17,166 nt of DNA from an uncultured Bacteroidales bacterium (GTDB lineage Bacteria; Bacteroidota; Bacteroidia; Bacteroidales; F082). The stretch lies in assembly GCA_937902805.1 (NCBI GenBank), contig CALEMB010000008.1, positions 1 to 17,166 on the forward strand. The letters are read 5' to 3'. Each line of letters starts with the position of its first letter. Position 1 is the stretch's first letter. Below the pieces are notes generated by a model. That model was given only the letters and a program-made list of their open reading frames with translations, was not told the DNA's origin and made no database searches. The translations under genes and the position numbers were made by a program. Positions 1 through 6,231 of this stretch are shown here, piece after piece.

Positions 1-58
1 CTTCATACCTCATCACCTCATACCTCATACTTCATACCTCATCACCTCATACCTCCTA
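1..58. repeat. 29-nt tandem repeat, two copies
   Basis: Bases 1-29 and 30-58 are two near-identical copies of a unit built from smaller CTCATAC/CTTCATAC words; they differ only at the last few bases. The tract is C/T/A only on this strand, directly precedes the response-regulator start at 67, and may extend left beyond the window. Its role is unknown; it may be a slippage-prone intergenic tract. Confidence 0.8.
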
Positions 59-66
59 CCTAAAAA

Positions 67-693
67 ATGAACATTGCCCTCCTCGACGACCACGACCTCA
101 TCCGCCTCGGCTTGCGCAGCATCCTCTCACAAACCCCACACCAGATTACCATCGATGTGGCCTCAGCCGACGCGCTCTTCGAGAAACTCCAAGGCGGCAC
201 ACCTTGCGACCTGATTCTCTTGGACATCCTCTTGCCCGGCACCAACGGCGTTGAAGTGGCGCAACGGCTCCGCGCCGAATATCCCGAAATCAAAATCATC
301 GTCGTCTCAATGGAAACCAAGGAATACACCATCATCCAGCTCATGCAAATCGGCATCGACGGTTTCATCAGCAAAAACGGGCCTATGGAAGAGGTACGCG
401 ACGCCATCAACTCGGTGGAGGAAGGTGTGCCCTACTACGGTCGCGACCTGGCTCTACTCGTGCGCGACATCGTGGATGCCCGCCTCGACAAGAAGTCATC
501 CGCCCTGCTCACCAAGCGCGAAGTGGAAATCATCAATGCCTGTTGCAGTGGCATGTTGGGAAAAGATATCGCAGATAAGTTCCACATCAGCCTCCGCGCC
601 GTCAACTCACACAAAACCAACATCTTCAACAAACTAGGATTGTCTTCTTCTGTCGAGATGGTACGTTTTGCCCTTGAGCACGGCATCATCTAA
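67..693 (+). CDS. NarL/FixJ-type response regulator (REC + LuxR HTH)
   Basis: A 208-residue two-component response regulator of normal NarL-family length. The receiver domain (about residues 2-120) shows the acidic pair D7-D8, the phospho-acceptor D53 in a LILLDILLPG strand, S81 in place of the usual Thr/Ser, and the conserved K103 in GFISKNG. The C-terminal domain (about 145-208) is a LuxR/GerE helix-turn-helix: LTKREVEII, then KDIADKFHISLRAVNSHK, then IFNKLGL. Phosphorylation of D53 by a partner histidine kinase would be expected to promote DNA binding. No kinase is in the window; it may lie to the left. The ATG at 67 follows an A-rich stretch just after the tandem repeat. The gene is convergent with the next one, with only 2 nt between the two stop codons. 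The regulated genes cannot be deduced. Confidence 0.93.
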   Translation: MNIALLDDHDLIRLGLRSILSQTPHQITIDVASADALFEKLQGGTPCDLILLDILLPGTNGVEVAQRLRAEYPEIKIIVVSMETKEYTIIQLMQIGIDGFISKNGPMEEVRDAINSVEEGVPYYGRDLALLVRDIVDARLDKKSSALLTKREVEIINACCSGMLGKDIADKFHISLRAVNSHKTNIFNKLGLSSSVEMVRFALEHGII

Positions 694-695
694 GG

Positions 696-1049
696 CTATT
701 TCCTCACCCCAGGAAACGATTCCACCAGCTTCACCTTAATGTCGGGGAAATGCTCGACAATCTGGACTTTCACGTCGGGGAAACTCTCCACCAACTTGAA
801 CTTTCCGCATTGGTCGGGGAAGGACTCCACAAGCTTCACGTCCAAATCCTCAAAGGAGTCCACAATCTGGACTTTAATGTCGGGGAAACTCTCTACAATC
901 TTCACTTTGCCGTAAAGGTTGAAGGTCTTGCCGTCTTTGGTGACGAAGGTGCAATTGTCTTTGTTGATGCCAGGCTTCTTGTCGTTCGACTGCGCCATCA
1001 TCGGTAGAGTCATGAGCGCGAACAAGACTAAAATCAATAGCTTTTTCAT
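696..1049 (-). CDS. secreted six-repeat protein, probable 7(1) septoil-knot (DUF6150-like) domain
   Basis: A 117-aa protein with a signal peptide (MKKLLILVLFALMTLPMMAQ, likely cleaved after MAQ or nearby). After a short linker with one Cys (DNCTFV) and an NLYGK motif, the rest is six consecutive 11-residue repeats of the form KVKIVESFPDI, with variants VDSFEDL, VESFPDQ and VEHFPDI. A two-residue CG insertion in the middle splits them 3+3. This strand/turn pattern matches what I recall of the septoil-knot (DUF6150) family, whose fold is a deeply knotted 7(1) protein; that assignment is from memory and needs a profile search. It may be periplasmic or secreted; no sorting domain or lipobox is seen. 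A -7-like promoter lies at 1150-1157. The repeats are also visible as DNA repeats, so recombination between units is possible. Function unknown. Confidence 0.8.
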   Translation of the reverse strand: MKKLLILVLFALMTLPMMAQSNDKKPGINKDNCTFVTKDGKTFNLYGKVKIVESFPDIKVQIVDSFEDLDVKLVESFPDQCGKFKLVESFPDVKVQIVEHFPDIKVKLVESFPGVRK

Positions 1050-1069
1050 GGTGCAAATAGTTTAATCGG

Positions 1070-1088
1070 CCCTTCGACAGGCTCAGGG
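1070..1088. repeat. dispersed-type palindromic repeat CCCTTCGACAGGCTCAGGG
   Basis: A 19-nt imperfect palindrome (CCCT...AGGG ends) in the 5' leader of the small repeat-protein gene. This CTGAGCCTGTCGAAGGG-type word is one I recognise as recurring in intergenic DNA of many bacteria. It is present once here, so repetition cannot be shown from this window. Confidence 0.45.
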
Positions 1089-1149
1089 ACCTTAGTGTTC
1101 AAAGTCCACAAAGGGTCATTGGGCTTGTCAAAATGCCCGTTATTTGTGT

Positions 1150-1157
1150 CAAAAATA
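1150..1157 (-). promoter_or_regulatory. Bacteroidetes -7 motif for the septoil-knot-like gene
   Basis: On the minus strand this reads TATTTTTG, an exact TAnnTTTG match, about 100 nt upstream of the ATG at 1049. It predicts transcription starting near 1143 and a leader of about 95 nt. No convincing -33 TTTG at the standard distance was found. Confidence 0.45.
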
Positions 1158-1175
1158 ATACAAAAATCATTCCTA

Positions 1176-1194
1176 TCCTCACTAATAATGAGGA
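1176..1194. promoter_or_regulatory. candidate operator dyad upstream of feoAB
   Basis: A perfect 6-bp inverted repeat, TCCTCA-(7 nt)-TGAGGA, lies about 53 bp upstream of the feoAB -7 motif. A further direct copy of TGAGGA occurs at 1218-1223, 29 bp from the first. The position between the divergent promoters suits a regulator site, and an iron-responsive repressor would be a natural candidate. The sequence does not match a Fur or DtxR box that I can name. Confidence 0.3.
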
Positions 1195-1246
1195 CCCAGT
1201 GCAAAAAATATCATAAATGAGGATAAATGCATTCCGTACAAAGCCG

Positions 1247-1254
1247 TATTTTTG
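1247..1254 (+). promoter_or_regulatory. Bacteroidetes -7 motif for feoAB
   Basis: TATTTTTG matches TAnnTTTG and sits 22 nt before the ATG at 1277, giving a short leader. An in-frame ATG at 1217 lies upstream of this motif, so the promoter argues for the 1277 start. Confidence 0.55.
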
Positions 1255-1276
1255 CAACGTGATTTGTAAGACATTT

Positions 1277-3643
1277 ATGATTACCCTTGATCAACTCAAT
1301 ATAGGACAATCGGCTCGCATACAGGCCGTTGGTGGCGAAGGTCAACGTCGACAGCATTTCCTGGATATGGGCCTCATCCCCGATGCCGTCGTCAAGCTGG
1401 TGAAATTTGCTCCTCTTGGCGACCCTATGGAAATCATGGTGCACGGCTATGCCTTGACGTTGCGCAAAGCCGATGCCACCCTCATCGAAGTGGAGCCTTG
1501 CACCGATGCTGACGATGCCGAAAGCAATGTCCATCAAGACGACGACCGCCTTTATATCACCTCCCTTCCCGACCATAACGCCCACCCAGGCCTGGGTGAG
1601 GAAGGCATCTACCACGACAAGACCCACGAGCACCCACTGCCCAAAGGCACACAACTGACTTTCGCCCTTGCCGGACAACAGAACTGCGGTAAGACCACCC
1701 TCTTCAACCAACTGACGGGAGCCAACCAACATGTCGGTAACTTCCCGGGTGTCACCGTAGACAGAAAAGACGGTACCATCAAAGGCCACCCCGAAACCTC
1801 GGTCACCGACCTGCCTGGCATCTATTCCCTCTCGCCCTACACCTCCGAAGAGGTCGTCTCGCGTGAGTTCATCATGCAACAGAAGCCCAAGGCCATCATC
1901 AACATCGTGGACGCCAACAACATCGAGCGCAACCTTTACTTGACCATGCAGCTGATGGAATTGGGTGTGCCTATGGTGCTAGCGCTCAATATGATGGACG
2001 AAGTGCGCAACAATGGCGGCAGCATCCTCGTCAACGAGATGGAGCAAATCCTCGGTCTGCCCGTGGTGCCTATCTCGGCAGCCAAAAACGAAGGTGTCTC
2101 CGAACTCGTCGACCACGCCATCCACGTGGCGAAATACCAAGAGGCACCCATCCGTCAGGACTTCTGCGACAAAGACGATCATGGAGGTGCTGTGCACCGT
2201 TGCCTCCACAGCATTATGCACCTCATCGAGGACCACGCCCAGCGCGCCAACATTCCCGTACGCTTCGCCGCCTCCAAGCTCATCGAAGGTGACGATATCG
2301 TTATGGAAGCCTTGCAACTCTCGCAAAACGAGAAGGAGACGCTGGAGCATCTCATCGTGCAGATGGAAGAAGAACGCGGCCTCGACCGTGCTGCTGCTAT
2401 GGCCGAGATGCGTTTCGCCTTTATTAAAAGGCTGTGCGACAAGACCGTGGTGAAGCCCAAGGAAAGCAAGGAATACCAACGCAGCCGCCGCATCGACAAG
2501 ATTCTGACGGGCAAGTGGACCGCTATCCCCATCTTCATCCTTGTTATGGTGGGTATCATCTATCTCTCCATCGACGCCATCGGTGCGCCCTTGCAGGATT
2601 GGCTTGACCAAGGTATCTCTTGGCTCGCCACACAATGCGGCGACGCCTTAGCCAGATGGAATGTCAGCCCTGCGGTGCAGTCGCTTGTCGTTGACGGTAT
2701 CTTCGGCGGTGTGGGCAGCGTTTTGAGTTTCGTGCCTATCATCATTTTGCTGTTCTTCTTCCTCAGCCTGTTGGAAGACAGCGGCTATATGGCCCGTGTG
2801 GCTTTCGTAAGCGACAGCTTCTTGCGCAAACTTGGTCTCACCGGCCACAGCATCGTGCCCATGCTCATCGGCTTTGGCTGCACTGTACCCGCCGTGATGG
2901 CCACACGCACCTTACATTCCACCCACGACCGTTGGCGCACGGTTTTGCTGACACCTTTCATGAGTTGTTCGGCCAAAATCCCGATTTACGCTTTCTTCAC
3001 CAGCATATTCTTCCCGCATCATGGTGGCGTGGTATTGATTTGCCTGTATCTGTTAGGCATCATCGTGGGCATTGTTACGGCATTGTTCACCAAATGGTTT
3101 GGCAACAAGAGCGATGTGGCGCCCTTCGTTATGGAGCTGCCCAACTACCGTATGCCTGGTATGAAAAACGTCGCCCACCTACTTTGGGACAAGACCAAAG
3201 ACTTCCTGCAACGCGCCTTCACGGTGATTTTCCTCGCCTCGTTGGTGATTTGGTTCCTGCAAACCTTTGATTTCCATTTCAATATGGTGGAAAACGGTGA
3301 AGGCAGCATGTTGGCTGTCGTGGCGGGTTGGATTGCCCCCATTTTCCGTCCTATTGGTTTGGGCGAATGGCAGATTGTCACCGCCTTGGTGAGTGGCTTC
3401 ATGGCCAAGGAAAGTGTGGTAGCCACCCTTGAGGTGCTCAACGCTATGCCTTTGTTCACCACCATCACCTCAATTTCGATGCTGGTGTTCTGCCTGCTCT
3501 ACACGCCTTGTGTGGCGGCTGTGGCTTCCATCCGCCGCGAGTTGGGCAGCAAGTGGATGCTCTTCATCATCCTGTTCCAATGCGCCATCGCATGGATATG
3601 CGCTTGGTTTGCCTATCTCATCGCTAGTGCCATCATCGCATGA
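1277..3643 (+). CDS. feoB: FeoA-FeoB fusion, ferrous iron transporter with GTPase domain
   Basis: A 788-aa inner-membrane Fe(II) importer with FeoA fused to FeoB, the usual Bacteroidetes arrangement. Residues 1-75 are the SH3-like FeoA domain (MITLDQLNIGQ; FLDMGLIPD). The G domain follows: G1 GQQNCGKT at 133-140, the VGNFPGVTVDRKDG switch I region, G3 DLPG at about 178, and G4 NMMD at 238-241. A helical region then leads to the membrane part from about residue 412. Gate-type motifs are visible in LLEDSGYMARVAF, IGFGCTVPAVMATRTL and SGFMAKESVVATLEVL. G1 has QQ where many FeoBs have NP; I believe this is common in the phylum. I chose the ATG at 1277 because an upstream in-frame ATG (1217) precedes the promoter motif and encodes residues unlike FeoA. 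The stop overlaps the next start (ATGA). Confidence 0.97.
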   Translation: MITLDQLNIGQSARIQAVGGEGQRRQHFLDMGLIPDAVVKLVKFAPLGDPMEIMVHGYALTLRKADATLIEVEPCTDADDAESNVHQDDDRLYITSLPDHNAHPGLGEEGIYHDKTHEHPLPKGTQLTFALAGQQNCGKTTLFNQLTGANQHVGNFPGVTVDRKDGTIKGHPETSVTDLPGIYSLSPYTSEEVVSREFIMQQKPKAIINIVDANNIERNLYLTMQLMELGVPMVLALNMMDEVRNNGGSILVNEMEQILGLPVVPISAAKNEGVSELVDHAIHVAKYQEAPIRQDFCDKDDHGGAVHRCLHSIMHLIEDHAQRANIPVRFAASKLIEGDDIVMEALQLSQNEKETLEHLIVQMEEERGLDRAAAMAEMRFAFIKRLCDKTVVKPKESKEYQRSRRIDKILTGKWTAIPIFILVMVGIIYLSIDAIGAPLQDWLDQGISWLATQCGDALARWNVSPAVQSLVVDGIFGGVGSVLSFVPIIILLFFFLSLLEDSGYMARVAFVSDSFLRKLGLTGHSIVPMLIGFGCTVPAVMATRTLHSTHDRWRTVLLTPFMSCSAKIPIYAFFTSIFFPHHGGVVLICLYLLGIIVGIVTALFTKWFGNKSDVAPFVMELPNYRMPGMKNVAHLLWDKTKDFLQRAFTVIFLASLVIWFLQTFDFHFNMVENGEGSMLAVVAGWIAPIFRPIGLGEWQIVTALVSGFMAKESVVATLEVLNAMPLFTTITSISMLVFCLLYTPCVAAVASIRRELGSKWMLFIILFQCAIAWICAWFAYLIASAIIA

Positions 3644-3795
3644 ACTGGGCTACTGCCATAGTGTTGCTGGTAGTTGCGGCTCTCGTCGTCGTTGCCATCT
3701 ATTACTTGCGAAAAGGCAAAAACGACAGTTCTTGTTGCGGAAACAAAAAAAGCAGCTGTTCGGGCTGCTCGGTGGATTGTCCCCTGCGCCGATGA
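3640..3795 (+). CDS. FeoB-associated Cys-rich membrane protein
   Basis: A 51-aa protein whose ATG (3640) overlaps the feoAB stop in an ATGA, implying translational coupling. It has one N-terminal membrane span (WATAIVLLVVAALVVVAIYY, residues 3-22), a basic stop-transfer stretch (LRKGK), and a cytoplasmic tail with five Cys (CCG...CSGC...DC). That is the architecture of the short FeoB-associated Cys-rich proteins found next to feoB. The Cys cluster could bind iron or sense its redox state, but the mechanism is not settled. Codon use resembles the neighbours. The family call is strong from architecture plus context. Confidence 0.88.
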   Translation: MNWATAIVLLVVAALVVVAIYYLRKGKNDSSCCGNKKSSCSGCSVDCPLRR

Positions 3796-3880
3796 GTGGG
3801 CCTGCCCGTTTTGTCGAAAAAAGTCAATGAACTTTATGATTTGCATAAAAATCGGAAGAATTCCTGCATTTCTGTTTCGC

Positions 3881-3902
3881 AAAAGAAATAATTGTTTCTT
3901 TT
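3881..3902 (+). terminator. A/T-rich hairpin, weak terminator candidate after the feo operon
   Basis: A perfect 8-bp inverted repeat, AAAAGAAA-TAATTG-TTTCTTTT, ends in a T run. It has no G/C core beyond one pair, so it is a weak hairpin. It is the only terminator-like structure between the feo genes and the MNT gene. Confidence 0.3.
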
Positions 3903-3935
3903 TGGCCAAAACCGCCCCGATTTGAAAATAATGCT

Positions 3936-3943
3936 TATTTTTG
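3936..3943 (+). promoter_or_regulatory. Bacteroidetes -7 motif for the MNT-HEPN pair
   Basis: TATTTTTG lies 18 nt before the ATG at 3962. This supports the 3962 start rather than an upstream TTG at 3941, which overlaps the motif. Confidence 0.5.
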
Positions 3944-3961
3944 CGTTTGAAATCAATAGCA

Positions 3962-4276
3962 ATGGAAGAAAAAGTGATTAACGACATCAAGCAGACCTTG
4001 TTGCTGAACTTGCCTTCGGGCGGGCATGCATTGCTTTACGGTTCAAGAGCAAGAGGCGATGCCCATGCAGGTTCCGACTGGGACATCCTCATTATTCTCG
4101 ACAAGGAAAAGCTTTTGCCCGAAGATTACGACTTGATTTCATACCCATTGCGTGAACTCGGTTGGGAAATTGGTGAATCTATAAATCCTGTGATGTACAC
4201 TGCAAAAGAATGGCAGGATAGCAGTTTCACCCCTTTTTATCACAATGTCATTGATGATGCAATACCTTTGGCATGA
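3962..4276 (+). CDS. MNT-type minimal nucleotidyltransferase (putative antitoxin)
   Basis: A 104-aa small nucleotidyltransferase. The catalytic signature GSRARGD at residues 27-33 followed by D39-x-D41 gives the GSx10DxD motif of the Pol-beta-like MNT family. The rest is a short alpha/beta domain (LREL, SINPVMYT). Its stop overlaps the start of the HEPN gene (ATGA at 4273-4276), so the two are translationally coupled. In characterised HEPN-MNT pairs the MNT protein neutralises the HEPN RNase by nucleotidylating it. By family and arrangement this would be the antitoxin, acting in the cytoplasm. The start at 3962 is preferred because of the promoter and the normal family length. Confidence 0.87.
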   Translation: MEEKVINDIKQTLLLNLPSGGHALLYGSRARGDAHAGSDWDILIILDKEKLLPEDYDLISYPLRELGWEIGESINPVMYTAKEWQDSSFTPFYHNVIDDAIPLA

Positions 4277-4671
4277 AACTGACAAACGAAGAAAGAGCCA
4301 TCGTGGTAAACCTGCAAATGGAAAAGGCGCATCGGTTCCTTGAGCAAGCAGACGAAATGTGCAGGCAAAAATATTGGGACATTGCTTCCAATCGTTATTA
4401 TTATGCATGTTACCATGCCGTTCAAGCCCTGCTCATTAAGAATGAATTGATTGCGCACACGCATGACGGCCTTTTGACTCAATTCGGACTTCATTTCGTA
4501 AAAGCAGGAAAAGTCGAGTCGAGGTTGGGTGCTTTTTTGTCCCGTATGGAACAACTACGTGAAAAAGGAGACTACAACTGCTATTATTCCATCACGGAGG
4601 AGGAAATAGATACGATTACAGAGCCAACGAAGGAGTTGATACAACGGGTAGAAGAACTATTGGCTGAATGA
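4273..4671 (+). CDS. HEPN-domain protein (putative RNase toxin partner of MNT)
   Basis: A 132-aa all-helical HEPN domain. The key element is NRYYYACYHAVQALL: R41 and H48 form the R-x6-H version of the Rx4-6H RNase motif. The three Tyr between them and the absent HxY Tyr differ from the Rx4HxY form described for HEPN-MNT toxins, so any modified residue would have to be another Tyr. Long helices follow (GLLTQFGLHFVKAGKVES; TEPTKELIQRVEELLAE). It overlaps the MNT gene by 4 nt and is followed by a terminator at 4697-4728, giving a self-contained two-gene unit. The likely role is a conditional RNase controlled by the partner. An alternative is a non-toxic accessory domain of a nucleotidyltransferase complex. 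Confidence 0.85.
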   Translation: MKLTNEERAIVVNLQMEKAHRFLEQADEMCRQKYWDIASNRYYYACYHAVQALLIKNELIAHTHDGLLTQFGLHFVKAGKVESRLGAFLSRMEQLREKGDYNCYYSITEEEIDTITEPTKELIQRVEELLAE

Positions 4672-4696
4672 ATCCTTCTGCAGGTTAAGACACCAA

Positions 4697-4728
4697 AAAG
4701 ACCGTAGCCCCAAAGGACCACGGTCTTT
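4697..4728. terminator. bidirectional intrinsic terminator
   Basis: A 9-bp stem AAAGACCGT/ACGGTCTTT with a 14-nt loop. On the plus strand it is followed by CTTATT; on the minus strand the transcript continues into TTTTT. It lies between the HEPN gene and the 3' end of the B12 operon and can serve both. Confidence 0.75.
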
Positions 4729-4757
4729 CTTATTATGCAGTAAACCCAATTATTTTA

Positions 4758-4811
4758 CTTCAGTTTGAAATTCACTTCCACCAAGCCGATGTCTCTAATG
4801 CTGCCCACATC
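4758..4811 (-). other. in-frame 18-codon tail beyond the btuF-like stop, outer-membrane-protein-like
   Basis: Directly after the TAA of the btuF-like gene (4812-4814) the same frame stays open for 18 codons (DVGSIRDIGLVEVNFKLK) before a second TAA at 4755-4757. The GLVEVNFKLK end resembles the last strand of an outer-membrane barrel. It could be the scrap of a lost receptor gene, an ancestral readthrough tail, or chance. Confidence 0.3.
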
Positions 4812-6005
4812 TTACTCCCCCATCAAATGGTAGTACTTCGGCTGATAATCAGCCCATTCCCCCATCAGTAATTCAGGATGAAAGAAATGGATGAAATCCG
4901 CCAGAAGCAAATCAGGTTCGCACTGCGACTGCTCGAAATAGCCTGTCTTCATGATGTCGCAGACGATGATTCTACGGTTTTTGAAAGCATCGAAAAGCGG
5001 ATAGACCGGACTTTCCTTACCCAAGGTTTCGTAGGTCATCGGGGTGGGCAAGGAATTGTTGACGCGCCAAAAGTCAGCATGTTGTGCTTTGGCGAGAATA
5101 CTCTCGGCATCCATAGGCACACTAGCCGTCGAGGGGTTGTCCTTCCAGATGTAGTCGGCACCGGCATCAGCGAAAAGTTTAGCGATATAGCTCTTGCCGC
5201 CCGCCACATACCACTGTCCGTTAAACGCTAAGTCGGAAAACACTGTCGGTCGGGTCTCCACCTCGGCACAAAGGCCTGAAAGGGCATTGTATCTTGCCTC
5301 AATGTCATCAAACCAAGCATCAGCCTTTTCCTCGCAGCCCGCCAAAATGCCGATGATGCGAATCCACTCAGCGCGACCTAAAGGCGTGTTCTCCATATAG
5401 TCTGCAAAGGGGAACAACACTGCTCCCGTGACGTTCAGTCCGCCTTGGTTGCCGTCGAAATAAGGGGAATACAACAAGGCATCAGGGTGCAGCTGAATCA
5501 TCCGCTCAATGTCGGCAGCGGCTTCCGTCCCGATGTCGTAGACCTTCTCCTGAGCCAAGAGGGCTTTCATGGTGCTGTCGTTCACGAAACGCCCTTCAAG
5601 GATGCCTTTCACGCGGTCGATTTCACCCAGACGTAAGAAAACAGCCCATTGCGTAGCTGAAAACGAAATCACCGACTGCACGGGAGCCTTCAACACACCT
5701 TTTACGTCTTTGTCGACAGCTTTCGTCGTATCCTTGACGATAGCGAAGCTGCCCAAGGAAAGGGTTGTGTCCCAAGGGCATATCACCTCCATGCGGTAGC
5801 CGTAGTCCTTTTCATAGACCGAAATGTTGCGAGCATGGCGCATGAGGTTGTCGCCTTGCGTTTTCTCGGTGCTCTCTTGTACCTTAGGTGCACAAGCAAC
5901 AAAGGCCAATAAAACCCAAATCCATGTTAGAGAGGCAATGCCTTGCGTCTCTACAATCCTATGTTTTTGTGTTTGTTGCATGAGAGAATCATTTATTGAT
6001 TTCAT
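4812..6005 (-). CDS. BtuF/FecB-like periplasmic substrate-binding lipoprotein, putative cobalamin
   Basis: A 397-aa lipoprotein of the helical-backbone metal/corrinoid-binding class (peripla_BP_2 type). The N-terminus WIWVLLAFVAC gives a lipobox-like Cys. Recognisable elements are GSFAIV, SVISFSATQWAVFLRLGEID, VYDIGTEAAADIERMIQLHP, LFPFADYMENTPLGRAEWIRIIG, and a C-terminal lobe with VFSDLAFNGQWYVAGGKSYI. Such proteins hand ligand to a BtuCD/FecCD-type ABC importer, which is not in the window. The ligand is inferred as cobalamin from its place in the riboswitch-led operon; the family also binds haem and siderophores. The ATG at 6005 overlaps the CWC gene by 17 nt. A second ATG at 5981 (389 aa) lies just after that gene's stop and is equally plausible. 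It is the last gene before the terminator. Confidence 0.85.
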   Translation of the reverse strand: MKSINDSLMQQTQKHRIVETQGIASLTWIWVLLAFVACAPKVQESTEKTQGDNLMRHARNISVYEKDYGYRMEVICPWDTTLSLGSFAIVKDTTKAVDKDVKGVLKAPVQSVISFSATQWAVFLRLGEIDRVKGILEGRFVNDSTMKALLAQEKVYDIGTEAAADIERMIQLHPDALLYSPYFDGNQGGLNVTGAVLFPFADYMENTPLGRAEWIRIIGILAGCEEKADAWFDDIEARYNALSGLCAEVETRPTVFSDLAFNGQWYVAGGKSYIAKLFADAGADYIWKDNPSTASVPMDAESILAKAQHADFWRVNNSLPTPMTYETLGKESPVYPLFDAFKNRRIIVCDIMKTGYFEQSQCEPDLLLADFIHFFHPELLMGEWADYQPKYYHLMGE

Positions 6006-6150
6006 TCAAACAATCCTTGCACAGGCAATCGCTGTAACGCTCTTTCAAATAGGCTTTTGTGGCGTCGGTAAGCTTCACCTTCACGCACCAGCAATCAATG
6101 GAATGTACGCATTCAAACGTTTTTCCGCAACGGGGACAGGTTTTGGTCAT
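5989..6150 (-). CDS. CWC-type cysteine-rich mini-protein
   Basis: A 53-aa protein with eight Cys arranged as CPRCGKTFEC, then DCWC, then CLCKDC, the signature of the cysteine-rich CWC family (CxxC...C...CWC...CxC..C). It is probably a cytoplasmic zinc- or metal-binding mini-domain; the family function is unknown. It starts at 6150 and its stop lies inside the start region of the btuF-like gene (17-nt overlap if that starts at 6005), so it belongs to the B12 operon. The 81 nt before it hold two hairpins. It has no signal peptide, unlike every other product of the operon. Confidence 0.85.
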   Translation of the reverse strand: MTKTCPRCGKTFECVHSIDCWCVKVKLTDATKAYLKERYSDCLCKDCLNEINK

Positions 6151-6168
6151 CTGTTGATTTTTTCGAAA

Positions 6169-6220
6169 GTTCGGGCGGATTTGTCATCCGCCCGAACCGA
6201 GTTGGGGATTTGCAATCCCC
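6169..6220. repeat. twin-hairpin REP-like element
   Basis: Two adjacent perfect palindromes: GTTCGGGCGGAT-TTGTC-ATCCGCCCGAAC (12-bp stem, 6169-6197) and GGGGATT-TGC-AATCCCC (7-bp stem, 6204-6220). Neither is followed by a proper T run on the minus strand, so they are not a standard terminator. The paired GGAT/ATCC hairpins look like a REP-type or MITE-like dispersed repeat. It could attenuate or protect mRNA between the btuG-like and CWC genes. Confidence 0.65.
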
Positions 6221-6231
6221 GATAATATCAA

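Noticed and set aside
696..1049. Repetitive DNA at 717-905 as a CRISPR or non-coding repeat array
   Set aside because: The repeats are in phase with a signal-peptide-bearing reading frame, have no unique spacers, and translate into regular 11-residue units.
1217..1276. Upstream ATG start for feoAB (20 extra residues)
   Set aside because: The -7 promoter motif at 1247-1254 lies downstream of this ATG, and FeoA normally begins close to MITLDQL at 1277.
3674..3925. 83-aa plus-strand frame after feoAB
   Set aside because: It is out of frame with the coupled Cys-rich membrane protein at 3640-3795, which has a clear membrane span and Cys cluster; the rest runs through A/T-rich intergenic DNA.
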